Assembly: GCA_003217965.1 (NCBI GenBank)
Contig: QHNB01000091.1
Coordinates: 1 to 23,485 of the forward strand
Source: Verrucomicrobiota bacterium
GTDB lineage: Bacteria > Verrucomicrobiota > Verrucomicrobiia > Chthoniobacterales > UBA10450
Reading direction: 5' to 3'
Length of the DNA stretch: 23,485 nt
Positions within the stretch are counted from its first letter, which is position 1. Each line of letters starts with the position of its first letter. This document shows positions 15,963-23,485 of the stretch, piece by piece. Under the pieces are notes generated by a model. That model made no database searches. It worked only from the letters and a program-made list of their open reading frames with translations, and had not been told where the DNA came from. A program made the translations under genes and the position numbers.

Positions 15963-16430
15963 ATGGAACTTAAGGACATCAAAGCCATTATCGACTTAAT
16001 GCGGAAGAACGAGCTTTCCGTGTTTGAGATGGAGAAGGATGGATTCCGATTGAAGCTACAGAAGGGTCCAAGTGAGCAACCGATTTCGATGGTTCCAGTA
16101 CCGATTCCATCTGCTCCTCCTTCCAGCACACCCGGTGCTTCGACCGGCGCCACCGGAACCCAACCGACCCAAAGTCAGGCTGAAACAACGGTACCATTGC
16201 GCGATATCGTTTCGCCGATGGTCGGCACCTTTTATCGCGCGGCCTCTCCCGATGCCCCGCCATTGGTGGATGTGGGAAAAGAAGTTACGGAAGATTCTGT
16301 CGTTTGCATTATCGAAGCGATGAAAGTGATGAATGAGATTAAAGCCGAAACGACCGGTGTAATCGCGGAAGTCGTCGCCGAAAATGCCAAGCCAGTGCAG
16401 TTCGGACAGGTCCTCTATCGCGTCCGTTGA
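15963..16430 (+). CDS. accB: AccB, biotin carboxyl carrier protein of acetyl-CoA carboxylase
   Basis: AccB carries biotin between the carboxylase (AccC) and the carboxyltransferase (AccA/AccD). The 155-residue product starts with the usual helical N-terminus (MELKDIKAIIDLMRKNELSVFEMEKDG) and has a Pro/Ser/Thr/Gln-rich linker at about residues 40-75. It then has a biotinyl domain with SPMVGTFYRA (the thumb-containing loop) and the biotin attachment lysine in EAMKVMNE. The ATG at 15963 matches the family N-terminus. It starts 50 bp after the ABC gene and is followed by accC after 48 bp, so accB-accC form an operon. accD lies 14 kb away on the other strand; accA is not in the window. Confidence 0.95.
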   Translation: MELKDIKAIIDLMRKNELSVFEMEKDGFRLKLQKGPSEQPISMVPVPIPSAPPSSTPGASTGATGTQPTQSQAETTVPLRDIVSPMVGTFYRAASPDAPPLVDVGKEVTEDSVVCIIEAMKVMNEIKAETTGVIAEVVAENAKPVQFGQVLYRVR

Positions 16431-16478
16431 CGCGAGCGGAGCGCGCAGTAGGAACGCCAACCGGCGCGCCTCAAAAAA

Positions 16479-17864
16479 ATGTTCGAAAAAATTCTGATTG
16501 CGAATCGCGGGGAGATTGCGCTGCGAGTGATTCGCGCCTGCAAAGAACTCGGCATTCGGACCCTTGCGGTCTACTCCGATGCCGACGTCGACTCACTGCA
16601 TGTGCAACTAGCGGATGAATCCATTTGTATTGGGGCGGCACCCAGTTCGGAAAGTTATTTGAAAATCGATCGCATTATGAGTGCGGCTGAGGTCGGCGAC
16701 GTCGATGCCATTCATCCGGGCTACGGATTTTTGGCAGAAAACGCGCACTTCGCGGAGGTGTGTGAGAGTTGCAATATCCGTTTTATCGGTCCGCCAATCA
16801 GCGCCATGCGAGCGATGGGAGATAAGAATGTAGCCCGCGAGCATGCTCGGAAATCCGGCGTGCCACTAACGCCGGGCAGCGATGGGATCGTATCGGAAGA
16901 AAAGGACGCTTTGAGGGTGGCTAAGAAAGTGGGTTACCCGATCATGATTAAAGCGGTGGCCGGCGGCGGCGGCCGAGGGATGCGAGTTGCGCACAATGAT
17001 GCTTCTTTGCTGCCTTCGTTTCATGCCGCGCGCATGGAGGCGGAAAAGGCATTCGGGAATGCCGACGTTTACATAGAGAAGCTGATTACAAATCCTCACC
17101 ACATCGAATTTCAGATCATGGGCGACAGTCACGGGCATGTCGTGCATCTGGGCGAACGCGATTGTTCAGTTCAGCGGCGTAATCAAAAAGTGATCGAGGA
17201 ATGTCCATCACCTTTCATGAGGGATTCTTTGCGCAAAAAAATGGGCCACGCTGCGGTCAAGCTGGCAGAGTCGGTGGGTTATCAAAACGCCGGTACCATC
17301 GAATTCCTGGTCGACAACAATGGTCATTTTTATTTCCTGGAGATGAATTGCCGGATTCAGGTCGAGCATACGATTACAGAAGAAGTTTATGGATGCGATC
17401 TGGTGAAGGAACAAATCCGGATCGCAGCGGGCGAACATCTCTCGCCACACGTTGCTAAGCCATGGCCACGTTCGCATGCCATCCAATGCCGGATCAATGC
17501 GGAGGATCCGGCGCACGGGTTTCAAGCTTCACCGGGCAAGATTCAGTTTTACTACGCTCCAGGCGGACGGGGCGTGCGCATCGACTCCCATGCTTACACT
17601 GGCTATGTTGTTCCGCCCTATTACGATTCGATGATAGCGAAGTTGATAACCATCGGCGCATCGCGCGACTCAGCCATCGATCGAATGCGGCGCGCGCTCG
17701 ATGAATACTACATTACCGGAATCAAGACAACGGTTGGGTTCCATGCCGCGATTATGCGGAGCAAGGAATTTCGGGAGGGGAAATACGATACCGGGTTTGT
17801 CGAGCGCTTGATGACGTCAGAAAAATTTGAGCTCATCACATCTGCCGGCCGGTTGCACGAGTAA
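16479..17864 (+). CDS. accC: AccC, biotin carboxylase
   Basis: AccC uses ATP and bicarbonate to carboxylate the biotin on AccB. At 461 residues it is slightly longer than the roughly 450 of E. coli. Visible blocks: MFEKILIANRGEIALRVIRA at the N-terminus, HPGYGFLAENAHFAE, the ATP-grasp glycine loop KAVAGGGGRGMRV, ERDCSVQRRNQKVIEE, and the active-site region EMNCRIQVEHTITEEVYGCDLV, which keeps the Glu, Asn, Arg and Glu of the catalytic motif but has Cys and Thr where E. coli has Thr and Pro. INAEDP and GYVVPPYYDSMIAKLI close the C-domain. Acetyl-CoA carboxylase is favoured over other biotin carboxylases because accB precedes it. thiE follows within 2 bp. Confidence 0.96.
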   Translation: MFEKILIANRGEIALRVIRACKELGIRTLAVYSDADVDSLHVQLADESICIGAAPSSESYLKIDRIMSAAEVGDVDAIHPGYGFLAENAHFAEVCESCNIRFIGPPISAMRAMGDKNVAREHARKSGVPLTPGSDGIVSEEKDALRVAKKVGYPIMIKAVAGGGGRGMRVAHNDASLLPSFHAARMEAEKAFGNADVYIEKLITNPHHIEFQIMGDSHGHVVHLGERDCSVQRRNQKVIEECPSPFMRDSLRKKMGHAAVKLAESVGYQNAGTIEFLVDNNGHFYFLEMNCRIQVEHTITEEVYGCDLVKEQIRIAAGEHLSPHVAKPWPRSHAIQCRINAEDPAHGFQASPGKIQFYYAPGGRGVRIDSHAYTGYVVPPYYDSMIAKLITIGASRDSAIDRMRRALDEYYITGIKTTVGFHAAIMRSKEFREGKYDTGFVERLMTSEKFELITSAGRLHE

Positions 17865-17865
17865 A

Positions 17866-18489
17866 GTGAACGACTTCGTCGGTCGACGCTTGTACGCGAT
17901 TATCGATCTCAGCTACGTCAGTGACAACCAAGCCCCGGCGATCTTAAAAAAACTGATCGATGGCGGGATTGACGTCGTGCAATTGCGCGGAAAAAACCGC
18001 AGTGTGAACGAGCTGGCCGCTGTAGCTGAGCAATTATTGGAGCAGACGATGGCGGCAAATATCCCATTCATCATAAATGATCATGCCGCGGTTGCGGATC
18101 GGGTGGGAGTGCAAGGGGTACATGTTGGTCAAGATGATGATTCCATCGCGCAGGTCCGAAGCGCCGTTGAACGTCCGCTGATCGTGGGTAAATCAACGCA
18201 CAGCGTTACTCAGGCGGTTGCGGCCGAGCGTGAAGGAGCCGATTACATTGGCTTTGGTCCGCTCTTTCCAACCCCAACGAAACCAGACTACAAGCCGATC
18301 GGGCTTGACTCGATTCGGGAAGTGCATCGGCAAGTTAAGATCCCGATCTTTTGCATCGGTGGAATTAATATCGACAATTTACAGATGGTCATCGATGCCG
18401 GCGCAAATCGCGTGGTCATGGTTTCCGCCTTGCTCAAAGCGCACAGCATCGTTGATTACGTGCGCTGCGCCACGGACATGCTCGCGTAA
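17866..18489 (+). CDS. thiE: ThiE, thiamine phosphate synthase
   Basis: ThiE joins the pyrimidine (HMP-PP) and thiazole (THZ-P) parts to make thiamine phosphate. The TIM-barrel protein shows GRRLYAIIDLSY, VVQLRGKNRS, FIINDHAAVADRVGVQGVHVGQDD with the metal- and phosphate-binding Asp residues, IVGKSTHS, GADYIGFGPLFPTPTKP and PIFCIGGINIDNL. The GTG at 17866 gives VNDFVGRRLY and starts 1 bp after the accC stop. A longer in-frame reading from 17827 would overlap the accC end without adding recognisable sequence. No room exists for a TPP riboswitch directly upstream, so it is probably expressed from the accBC promoter. Other thi genes are not in the window. Confidence 0.95.
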   Translation: MNDFVGRRLYAIIDLSYVSDNQAPAILKKLIDGGIDVVQLRGKNRSVNELAAVAEQLLEQTMAANIPFIINDHAAVADRVGVQGVHVGQDDDSIAQVRSAVERPLIVGKSTHSVTQAVAAEREGADYIGFGPLFPTPTKPDYKPIGLDSIREVHRQVKIPIFCIGGINIDNLQMVIDAGANRVVMVSALLKAHSIVDYVRCATDMLA

Positions 18490-18529
18490 GCAAAAGCCGC
18501 TGAGTAATTTTCATCACTGAGCTCTGATT

Positions 18530-19447
18530 ATGTCTCTTCTTGTCGTAGGCTCCATCGGGCTCGACACCGTGAAAACGCCGGTAGAAGAGCACTCCGATTT
18601 GCTTGGTGGTTCGGCTTCATACGCAGCGTTGGGTGCGAGTTTCTTCACGGCGATAAATCTGGTCGGAATCGTCGGAGATGATTTCCCTGAAAGCGAATTC
18701 GAATTTTGGAAGTCACGTGACATCGATACGGCCGGTGTCCAACGTGTCAACGGAAAGACGTTTCGCTGGTCTGGGGAATATGCCTGGGACTTAAATACAC
18801 GTGAGACGCGTTCCATCGCGCTGAATGTGTTCGAGCATTTTCGACCTGTCCTTCCGGCGAAATATCGCGAAACCCCTTTCGTGTTGCTGGCTAACATCGC
18901 GCCGAAACTTCAATCGCATGTACTCGGACAGATGGAACGACCACATTTTGTCGTCGCCGACACGATGGACCTTTGGATCGAAACGACACGCGGGGATCTG
19001 GAAGCGCTTTTGCGTCGGGTCGATTTACTAATTCTCAACGACAGTGAAGCGCGCGAAATGACGAAGGAAACAAGTCTTATTCGCGCCGGCCGGAAGATTC
19101 GCGGTTTTGGCCCGCGCTACGTCGCGATCAAAAAGGGCGAGCATGGCGCACTCCTTTTCGGCCAGGAGGAATTCTTCAGCTGCGGCGCTTATCCGCTGGA
19201 AGATATTCACGATCCAACCGGAGCAGGGGACACCTTCGCCGGCGGCCTTGCCGGATATGTCGCGGCGCATGCGCGAGAGAACGTGACCTTCGAGCTTCTC
19301 CGCAAGGCGATGATCTACGGCAGTGTGCTCGCCAGCTTCTGCGTCGAGGCCTTCAGCCTCGATCGGCTACGGAAGCTGACAAAAGAGGAAATCGCCGATC
19401 GCTATCAGATGTTCAAGCTGATGAGCCAGTTCGAAGCGCTGACGTGA
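18530..19447 (+). CDS. PfkB-family (ribokinase-like) sugar kinase
   Basis: A 305-residue kinase of the PfkB/ribokinase fold. The N-terminus VVGSIGLDTVKTPVEE leads to the substrate loop LLGGSASYAALGASFF (about residues 24-39). The anion hole and catalytic base are in DPTGAGDTFAGGLAGY (about 228-243). The order and lengths fit adenosine kinase or sugar kinase members; the substrate cannot be set from sequence alone. DTMDLWIETTR and LNDSEAREMT are typical of an aldehyde/sugar kinase subgroup common in Verrucomicrobia and Bacteroidetes, but that placement is from memory. It starts 40 bp after thiE, and its stop overlaps the next gene (GTGA), so it is likely part of the same transcript. Confidence 0.9.
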   Translation: MSLLVVGSIGLDTVKTPVEEHSDLLGGSASYAALGASFFTAINLVGIVGDDFPESEFEFWKSRDIDTAGVQRVNGKTFRWSGEYAWDLNTRETRSIALNVFEHFRPVLPAKYRETPFVLLANIAPKLQSHVLGQMERPHFVVADTMDLWIETTRGDLEALLRRVDLLILNDSEAREMTKETSLIRAGRKIRGFGPRYVAIKKGEHGALLFGQEEFFSCGAYPLEDIHDPTGAGDTFAGGLAGYVAAHARENVTFELLRKAMIYGSVLASFCVEAFSLDRLRKLTKEEIADRYQMFKLMSQFEALT

Positions 19448-20364
19448 AACCGGTGCGAAGACGACTGACCAGCTTCTACGCTGGGATCCTATTCACGCTC
19501 GTTGCCTACGCTGTACCAACGACGCGATGTTTAGCACTTGCTCCCTGGGTAACTCTGCAGGGCGGTCATTACCTGGTAAAGAGGGCGAATGACGGTGATA
19601 GTTTCCACGTCAGCGTTCAGGGCAAGGAGTACATTTTCCGGCTCTATTTTGTGGACGCTCCCGAGACCACGAATGAGTTCCGGGATCGGGTCGAAGAGCA
19701 AGCCAATTATTTCGGCGTAACAGTCGATCAAGTTCTGAAACTTGGCGAACTGGCGAAAGTCTACACGCGCGAGAAACTCAGTGGACCATTTCTAGTTCGC
19801 ACCTGCTGGGAAGATGCAATGGGCCGAAGTAGAATGCAGCGCTTCTACGCCTTTGTTCAGACCAACAACGGCGACCTTGGGGAACAACTCGTGGAAAGCG
19901 GCCTCGCTCGTATCCATGGCGCCAGTGCAAAACCGGAGGCGCTTACCTCGGCTGCCTCGGAGTTGCAGAAGCTCGAGCGTCTGGAGCGAAAGGCTAAGCA
20001 GGAAAGAGTCGGCGGCTGGGGTGCAAACGAAGGTCGGATGCTGGCTCGCCCGCAACATCCCGAGAGCGAGAAATCAGTCGATCCGTTCAATAAGTTTTTT
20101 CACCCCCAATCCTTCCCACCGACAACGGCTCCGGCGCCGTCTGCTAGTTCTGGCCAGGTACCTTCATCTCGGTTACTGACGCCGGAAGAGAAGCTCGATG
20201 TGAACACAGCCTCGCAAGCAGAACTAGAGAACATCGCCGGCATCGGCCCCGTGATTGCTCAACGCATCATCGCCGCGCGGCCATTCAAGAGCGCCGATGA
20301 TTTGAGAAAGGTAAAAGGGATTGGCGACAAGAAGTATCTAAAGATTCGGCCGTCCTTCAATTAA
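19444..20364 (+). CDS. Secreted staphylococcal-nuclease-like protein with C-terminal helix-hairpin-helix domain
   Basis: A 306-residue fusion. A hydrophobic signal (FYAGILFTLVAYAV) is followed by an SNase-like domain: DGDSFHV (D50, D52), FRLYFVDAPET (R66, D71, E74) and AMGRSRMQRFYAFV (R128) correspond to the metal and active-site residues of micrococcal nuclease, so it may be catalytic. A charged coiled region and a Pro/Ser-rich linker (about 205-250) lead to a ComEA-type HhH domain (LDVNTASQAELENIAGIGPVIAQRIIAARP...IGDKKYLKIRP) that binds DNA in a sequence-independent way. The GTG start at 19444 overlaps the kinase stop in GTGA. Export plus DNA binding suggests periplasmic or surface processing of extracellular DNA; a link to uptake is possible but not shown. 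Confidence 0.88.
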   Translation: MKPVRRRLTSFYAGILFTLVAYAVPTTRCLALAPWVTLQGGHYLVKRANDGDSFHVSVQGKEYIFRLYFVDAPETTNEFRDRVEEQANYFGVTVDQVLKLGELAKVYTREKLSGPFLVRTCWEDAMGRSRMQRFYAFVQTNNGDLGEQLVESGLARIHGASAKPEALTSAASELQKLERLERKAKQERVGGWGANEGRMLARPQHPESEKSVDPFNKFFHPQSFPPTTAPAPSASSGQVPSSRLLTPEEKLDVNTASQAELENIAGIGPVIAQRIIAARPFKSADDLRKVKGIGDKKYLKIRPSFN

Positions 20365-20386
20365 GTATCCGAGTGTTTATCTCAGA

Positions 20387-20629
20387 ATGCCTCGGCCGGT
20401 GGATCCCGTGACGGAAAATAAAGATGCGTCCGCGGCTAAACCAGCCGTGAACCCTCGTAATTTTCTCGCCGAGTTAAAGCGGCGGAAGGTTTACAGGATC
20501 GCCGTTGCAGCCGAAAACCTTATACTTTCCCTGAAACCCTTTCAGCTCGTGTTCGCCCAGGGGACGAGCCGGTACGAGCTCGCCGAGTTTGGCATGGGCA
20601 GCCTCGCTCAAGCAGCACGGTTCGCCTAA
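20387..20629 (+). pseudogene. N-terminal remnant of a TolB/TPR-type signalling protein
   Basis: The frame begins at ATG 20387. Residues 24-41 read NPRNFLAELKRRKVYRIA, then VAA, a pattern I recognise from the N-termini of large TolB-like/TPR membrane proteins and related kinases, where it is followed by a membrane helix (typically AYAVVAWLLIQ-like). Here the match stops at about 20512 and the rest (ENLILSLKPFQLVFAQG...) is simply the antisense of the cyclase gene, with no hydrophobic helix. The gene therefore appears truncated, leaving about 40 codons of the original. If translated, an 80-residue hybrid would result. It starts 22 bp after the HhH-nuclease stop. Family recognition is from memory and needs a search. 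Confidence 0.55.
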
Positions 20630-21370
20630 GGAGCCGGCCAGTTTTTCTAGGCGAAAGATCAGGTTCACTTCCTGGCCCATCAAACTTTCTTCGCCCATCG
20701 ACGCGACCCCGCCAATCGCGACCGGCCCGCAATGGATCACCATGCGAAACGGCAGCGCGCCTTTCTGCTGCAATTGTTTCATCGCAAAAATCGCCCCCGC
20801 GATTTCATCCGGAGTTGTGATTGCCTCCAACCAATAGGCAAGAAAGCCATCGCCGAGGTATTTGTTTATTACGCCGTGATGCTTCTCGATGGTTTCCTTG
20901 CAGGTGGAGAACCAGACACCAAGCAGGAGATCGAGACCTTCGCTTTCCATGCTCCGACTGAGCGGGGTGAAGTTGCGGATATCCGTGACGAGAAGCCAGC
21001 AAAGCACGTTTTCGATCTCATGCAGGGTGCGCTGTGTCAGGAGTGTTTTATATTCCTGCGAAATTTCCTGCGGCTGCCGAAATTCAAACACGGTATCCCC
21101 GATCGTAATCTGGTCACCGTCGGTTAAGCGGATTGGGTAATGAATACGGCGTTTGTTAAGGAAAGTTCCGTTACTGCTGCCGAAATCGATCAACCAGCAT
21201 TCCCCGAGGTTTTGCAGGTGAATGAGCGCGTGACGCCGCGACGCTTTGGGCGATTCGAGAACGATAGTGTTCGCCCCGCTTCGTCCTAGAGAGCAACTAC
21301 CTCGAATAGAAATTCTCGGGCCATCGCTGCTCTCCAGCCAGGCACCACCTTCCTCTCGCGAGGCATTCAC
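20474..21370 (-). CDS. FHA domain-class III nucleotidyl cyclase
   Basis: The 298-residue soluble protein joins two signalling domains. The N-terminal FHA domain (about 15-100) carries the phosphothreonine-binding residues: SLGRSG (R30), SRRHALI (S44, R45) and FGSSNGTFLN (N67). The C-terminal cyclase domain (about 120-288) has the two metal-binding aspartates D130 (VTDIRNFTPLS) and D174 (NKYLGDGFLAYW), an adenine-side Lys (K170), and transition-state residues N236 and R240 (GQEVNLIFRLE). Ser sits where adenylyl cyclases have Asp or Thr, which fits class IIIb more than a guanylyl cyclase, though specificity is uncertain. The start is GTG at 21370; an in-frame stop lies just upstream. The last residues (GDPVNLPPL) come from the antisense of the truncated gene at 20387. 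The neighbouring divergent kinase is a likely phosphorylation partner. Confidence 0.92.
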   Translation of the reverse strand: MNASREEGGAWLESSDGPRISIRGSCSLGRSGANTIVLESPKASRRHALIHLQNLGECWLIDFGSSNGTFLNKRRIHYPIRLTDGDQITIGDTVFEFRQPQEISQEYKTLLTQRTLHEIENVLCWLLVTDIRNFTPLSRSMESEGLDLLLGVWFSTCKETIEKHHGVINKYLGDGFLAYWLEAITTPDEIAGAIFAMKQLQQKGALPFRMVIHCGPVAIGGVASMGEESLMGQEVNLIFRLEKLAGSLGEPCCLSEAAHAKLGELVPARPLGEHELKGFQGKYKVFGCNGDPVNLPPL

Positions 21371-21464
21371 AAGGCCAAGTTATAACAACAACTATCCTCA
21401 AAGAAAAGAGCGTGCTGCGTCATTTCAACTTCCGTCTGCTTCTCCTACTGGCTACATTAGGGAT
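21371..21464. promoter_or_regulatory. Divergent intergenic region of cyclase and kinase genes
   Basis: This 94-bp gap separates the two divergent signalling genes and must hold at least one promoter, if they are not transcribed from inside each other. It is AT-richer than its surroundings near the cyclase side (AAGTTATAACAACAACTATCC). I see no clear -35/-10 pair or operator palindrome that I would name. Confidence 0.35.
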
Positions 21465-23485
21465 GTGACTGACCAGCGCTCAGGTGATGTCGCGGAAGCG
21501 ACGTTGCGCGAGTATGTCAGCGGGCAAAAGGTTTTCGGCCGTTACACGCTGGTCAAGATTCTTGGGCGCGGCGGAATGGGCATCGTCTGGCTGGCACGTG
21601 ATGAGGAACTGGAGCGTGAAGTCGCCCTGAAGTTTCTTCCGGACGTCGTTGTTCACGACCGCTCGCTCTTAAACGAACTCAAGCGTGAGACGCGACGCAG
21701 TCTCGAGCTAACGCACAGGAATATCGTGCGGATTCATGACTTCGTGTTCGATGAAAGCTCGGCATGCATCTCGATGGAATATGTCGACGGCGACACACTT
21801 GCCAATTTGCGCGCAGAAAAAGAGCAAAAGGTTTTTGAGCCTAGCGAGTTGAGCGGATGGACAAGCCAGCTTTGTGATGCGCTCGATTACGCCCACAATC
21901 AGGCACGAATTGTTCACCGCGATCTTAAGCCAGCCAACCTGATGGTAAACAAGCAAGGCGACTTAAAAGTCTCCGACTTCGGGATCGCGCGCAATCTGGG
22001 TGATACGGTCAGCCGTCTGACCATCGAACAAGGCCGCAGCGGGACTTTGGTTTACATGAGCCCGCAACAGCTGGACGGGGAGCGCGGTACGCATCTCGAC
22101 GATGTCTATTCGTTAGGGGCCACCCTCTACGAGCTGCTCACGAGTAAGCCGCCATTTTATTCTGGCAATCTTGACCGGCAGATACACGAGCGAGTCGCGC
22201 CGACCATGACCGAGCGCCGAAAAGAGTTGGATATCGAGCCGGCGTTAGTTCCACCGGTTTGGGAGGAAACGGTTGCAGCCTGCCTGGCGAAAGATCCGGC
22301 AAAGCGGCCGCAGTCGACGGCGGAAGTTGCCAACCGGTTGCAGTTATCCCTGCCGCAAACACGGACGCTAAGGACACGCGCAACTCAGCCGCTCAAAAAA
22401 ATCGCCATCATCGCTGGCGTTGCAGCAGCTTGTCTGATTGCGATCGCTGGATGGTATTTCACCAAATCAAAACCGCGCGTCCAACGAGCGGCATCCGTTT
22501 CGAGCACACCGGCGACACAAGCCACGGCCGTCTCGGAAAAGAGCATCGCCGTCCTTCCTTTCGAAAATATGAGCGCAGAAAAGGATGACGCCTTCTTCGC
22601 CGATGGCATTCAGGACGATGTCCTGACGAGTCTGGGGAAGATCAAAGAACTTACTGTCATCGCGCGCGCGTCGGTCATGATCTATCGGGGCGCGGCTATG
22701 GGCGGGAAATTGCGGGAGATCGGAAAGACGCTCGGGGTCTCGCATGTCCTTGAGGGCAGCGTCCGTCGTTCCGCGAATCGCGTCGTGCTCAATGTGCGTC
22801 TGATCGACACCCGTGACGATCACCAGGTCTGGTCGGAGCGTTACGATCGGACTCTAACAGATTCGATCGGTCTGCAAGGCGAGTTGGCAACTGAGATCGC
22901 GCGCGCGCTGCGCGCCAACCTTGACCCGCAAGAGCAAGCGCGTGTGACGACTCGGCCCACCGATAATCCCGAAGCCTACGTCCTCTATCTTCAAGCGCGC
23001 GATAAGGAGCGAACTGCTGCTTCGATGGAAGATAACATCGCGGTCGACGGGATTTATGATCAGGCCATTGCGCTTGATCCCAAATTCGCTGTCGCCATGG
23101 CGCATCAGTCGATCTGGAACACCGGGATGTATTACGTAGGACGCTTCCCGGAGCGGAAAACAAAGGCGCACGCCCTGGCCATGGAAGCGTTGCGCATAGC
23201 TCCTGACTTGCCGGAGGCGCACATGGCCCTGGGCGAGTGGTTCCGGTTGACTGAAAGAAACTACGACGCGGGGCTAAAGGAGTTCTCGATCGCCGCCCAG
23301 GCAATCCCGAATGATCCTGAGCTGCTTGCCCGCATGGGTCTGCTCTATCGGCGGGTGGGTCGCTGGCGTGAGGCGCTGGCAAATTTTCGCCGCGCGCAGG
23401 AGCTCGATCCCCGTGTTCCACATGACGATGAGGCGCAGGCCCGAACTGCGCTGCACGACTGGTATACCGCCAGGGTGCTATACCG
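21465..23485 (+). CDS. Transmembrane Ser/Thr protein kinase with TolB-like and TPR domains (3' end outside window)
   Basis: About 673 codons are visible with no stop before the right edge. The kinase domain (about 27-295) has GRGGMGIV (glycine loop near 37-45), the ATP lysine K56 in REVALKFLP, the catalytic HRDLKPANL (D153) and DFGIA (D171), with YMSPQQ and DDVYSLGATLYELL, so it should be active. One membrane helix (IAIIAGVAAACLIAIAGWYF, from about 313) follows. Beyond it is a TolB-like domain (KSIAVLPFENMS...DGIQDDVLTSLGK...YVLEGSVR-type...DDHQVWSERYDR) from about 359, then TPR repeats (about 505 onward). The GTG at 21465 is the likely start; ATG 2 bp upstream reads straight into TGA. The topology puts the kinase in the cytoplasm and the TolB/TPR part outside, as in other bacterial PknB-like receptors. 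It faces the FHA-cyclase. Confidence 0.93.
   Translation, partial: MTDQRSGDVAEATLREYVSGQKVFGRYTLVKILGRGGMGIVWLARDEELEREVALKFLPDVVVHDRSLLNELKRETRRSLELTHRNIVRIHDFVFDESSACISMEYVDGDTLANLRAEKEQKVFEPSELSGWTSQLCDALDYAHNQARIVHRDLKPANLMVNKQGDLKVSDFGIARNLGDTVSRLTIEQGRSGTLVYMSPQQLDGERGTHLDDVYSLGATLYELLTSKPPFYSGNLDRQIHERVAPTMTERRKELDIEPALVPPVWEETVAACLAKDPAKRPQSTAEVANRLQLSLPQTRTLRTRATQPLKKIAIIAGVAAACLIAIAGWYFTKSKPRVQRAASVSSTPATQATAVSEKSIAVLPFENMSAEKDDAFFADGIQDDVLTSLGKIKELTVIARASVMIYRGAAMGGKLREIGKTLGVSHVLEGSVRRSANRVVLNVRLIDTRDDHQVWSERYDRTLTDSIGLQGELATEIARALRANLDPQEQARVTTRPTDNPEAYVLYLQARDKERTAASMEDNIAVDGIYDQAIALDPKFAVAMAHQSIWNTGMYYVGRFPERKTKAHALAMEALRIAPDLPEAHMALGEWFRLTERNYDAGLKEFSIAAQAIPNDPELLARMGLLYRRVGRWREALANFRRAQELDPRVPHDDEAQARTALHDWYTARVLY

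Noticed and set aside
17800..17870. TPP riboswitch upstream of thiE
   Set aside because: thiE starts 1 bp after the accC stop and no thi-box sequence is seen; there is no leader to hold one.
1..23485. CRISPR array, prophage, insertion sequence or integron
   Set aside because: No regularly spaced repeats, transposase, integrase or phage structural genes were seen. Most of the window is ordinary chromosomal housekeeping and envelope genes.

Overview
The window looks like a chromosomal segment of a Gram-negative soil-type bacterium. The mix of genes (comF/accD/folC block, bioA/tlyA/nadK block, accBC/thiE block, PagL-like outer-membrane protein, Ste24 protease, FHA-cyclase, and a Ser/Thr kinase fused to TolB-like and TPR domains) suggests Verrucomicrobiota, perhaps a Chthoniobacterales/Udaeobacter-like lineage. 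That assignment is inferred from protein style and not proven. Genes are densely packed, many with 2-25 bp overlaps or gaps, and several use GTG or TTG starts. No rRNA, tRNA, CRISPR array, transposase or phage gene was found.

Layout. (1) 1-3390, minus strand: a tight run of a CPBP membrane protease, comF, accD and folC (folC runs off the left edge). accD carries an in-frame amber codon (1741-1743) between its start and its zinc ribbon. (2) 3417-6523, plus strand: an overlapping operon of a small unknown protein, bioA, tlyA and nadK. (3) 6565-9645, minus strand: a two-gene protease unit, a Ste24-like M48 membrane metalloprotease followed by an exported HtrA-like serine protease. (4) 9677-12132, plus strand: two small exported or membrane-anchored unknown proteins and a GH47 alpha-mannosidase-like lipoprotein, unusual for a bacterium. 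(5) 12133-12483: a 351 bp gap between convergent genes with a perfect 9-bp hairpin. (6) 12484-15248, minus strand: an RluA-type pseudouridine synthase, a PagL-like lipid A deacylase, a NUDIX-like protein and a MarC membrane protein. (7) 15235-20364, plus strand: an orphan LolD/MacB-type ABC ATPase, accB, accC, thiE, a PfkB sugar kinase and a secreted SNase-HhH protein. (8) 20387-23485: a signalling region with a truncated N-terminal remnant of a TolB/TPR-type protein, an FHA-nucleotidyl cyclase (minus) and a divergent Ser/Thr kinase-TolB-TPR protein that runs off the right edge.

Functional links. Three of the four acetyl-CoA carboxylase subunits are present (AccD at 1-1.8 kb, AccB and AccC at 16-17.9 kb), together with a biotin synthesis enzyme (BioA), so fatty-acid initiation and its biotin cofactor share the window. 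accA and the other bio genes are absent. The envelope is a second theme: the M48/HtrA pair, the GH47 lipoprotein, PagL-like barrel, MarC, CPBP protease and the secreted nuclease. The most system-like part is the right end, where a phosphothreonine-binding (FHA) cyclase sits back to back with a membrane-spanning Ser/Thr kinase, suggesting a kinase-to-cyclic-nucleotide relay. That link is an inference from domain content and position.
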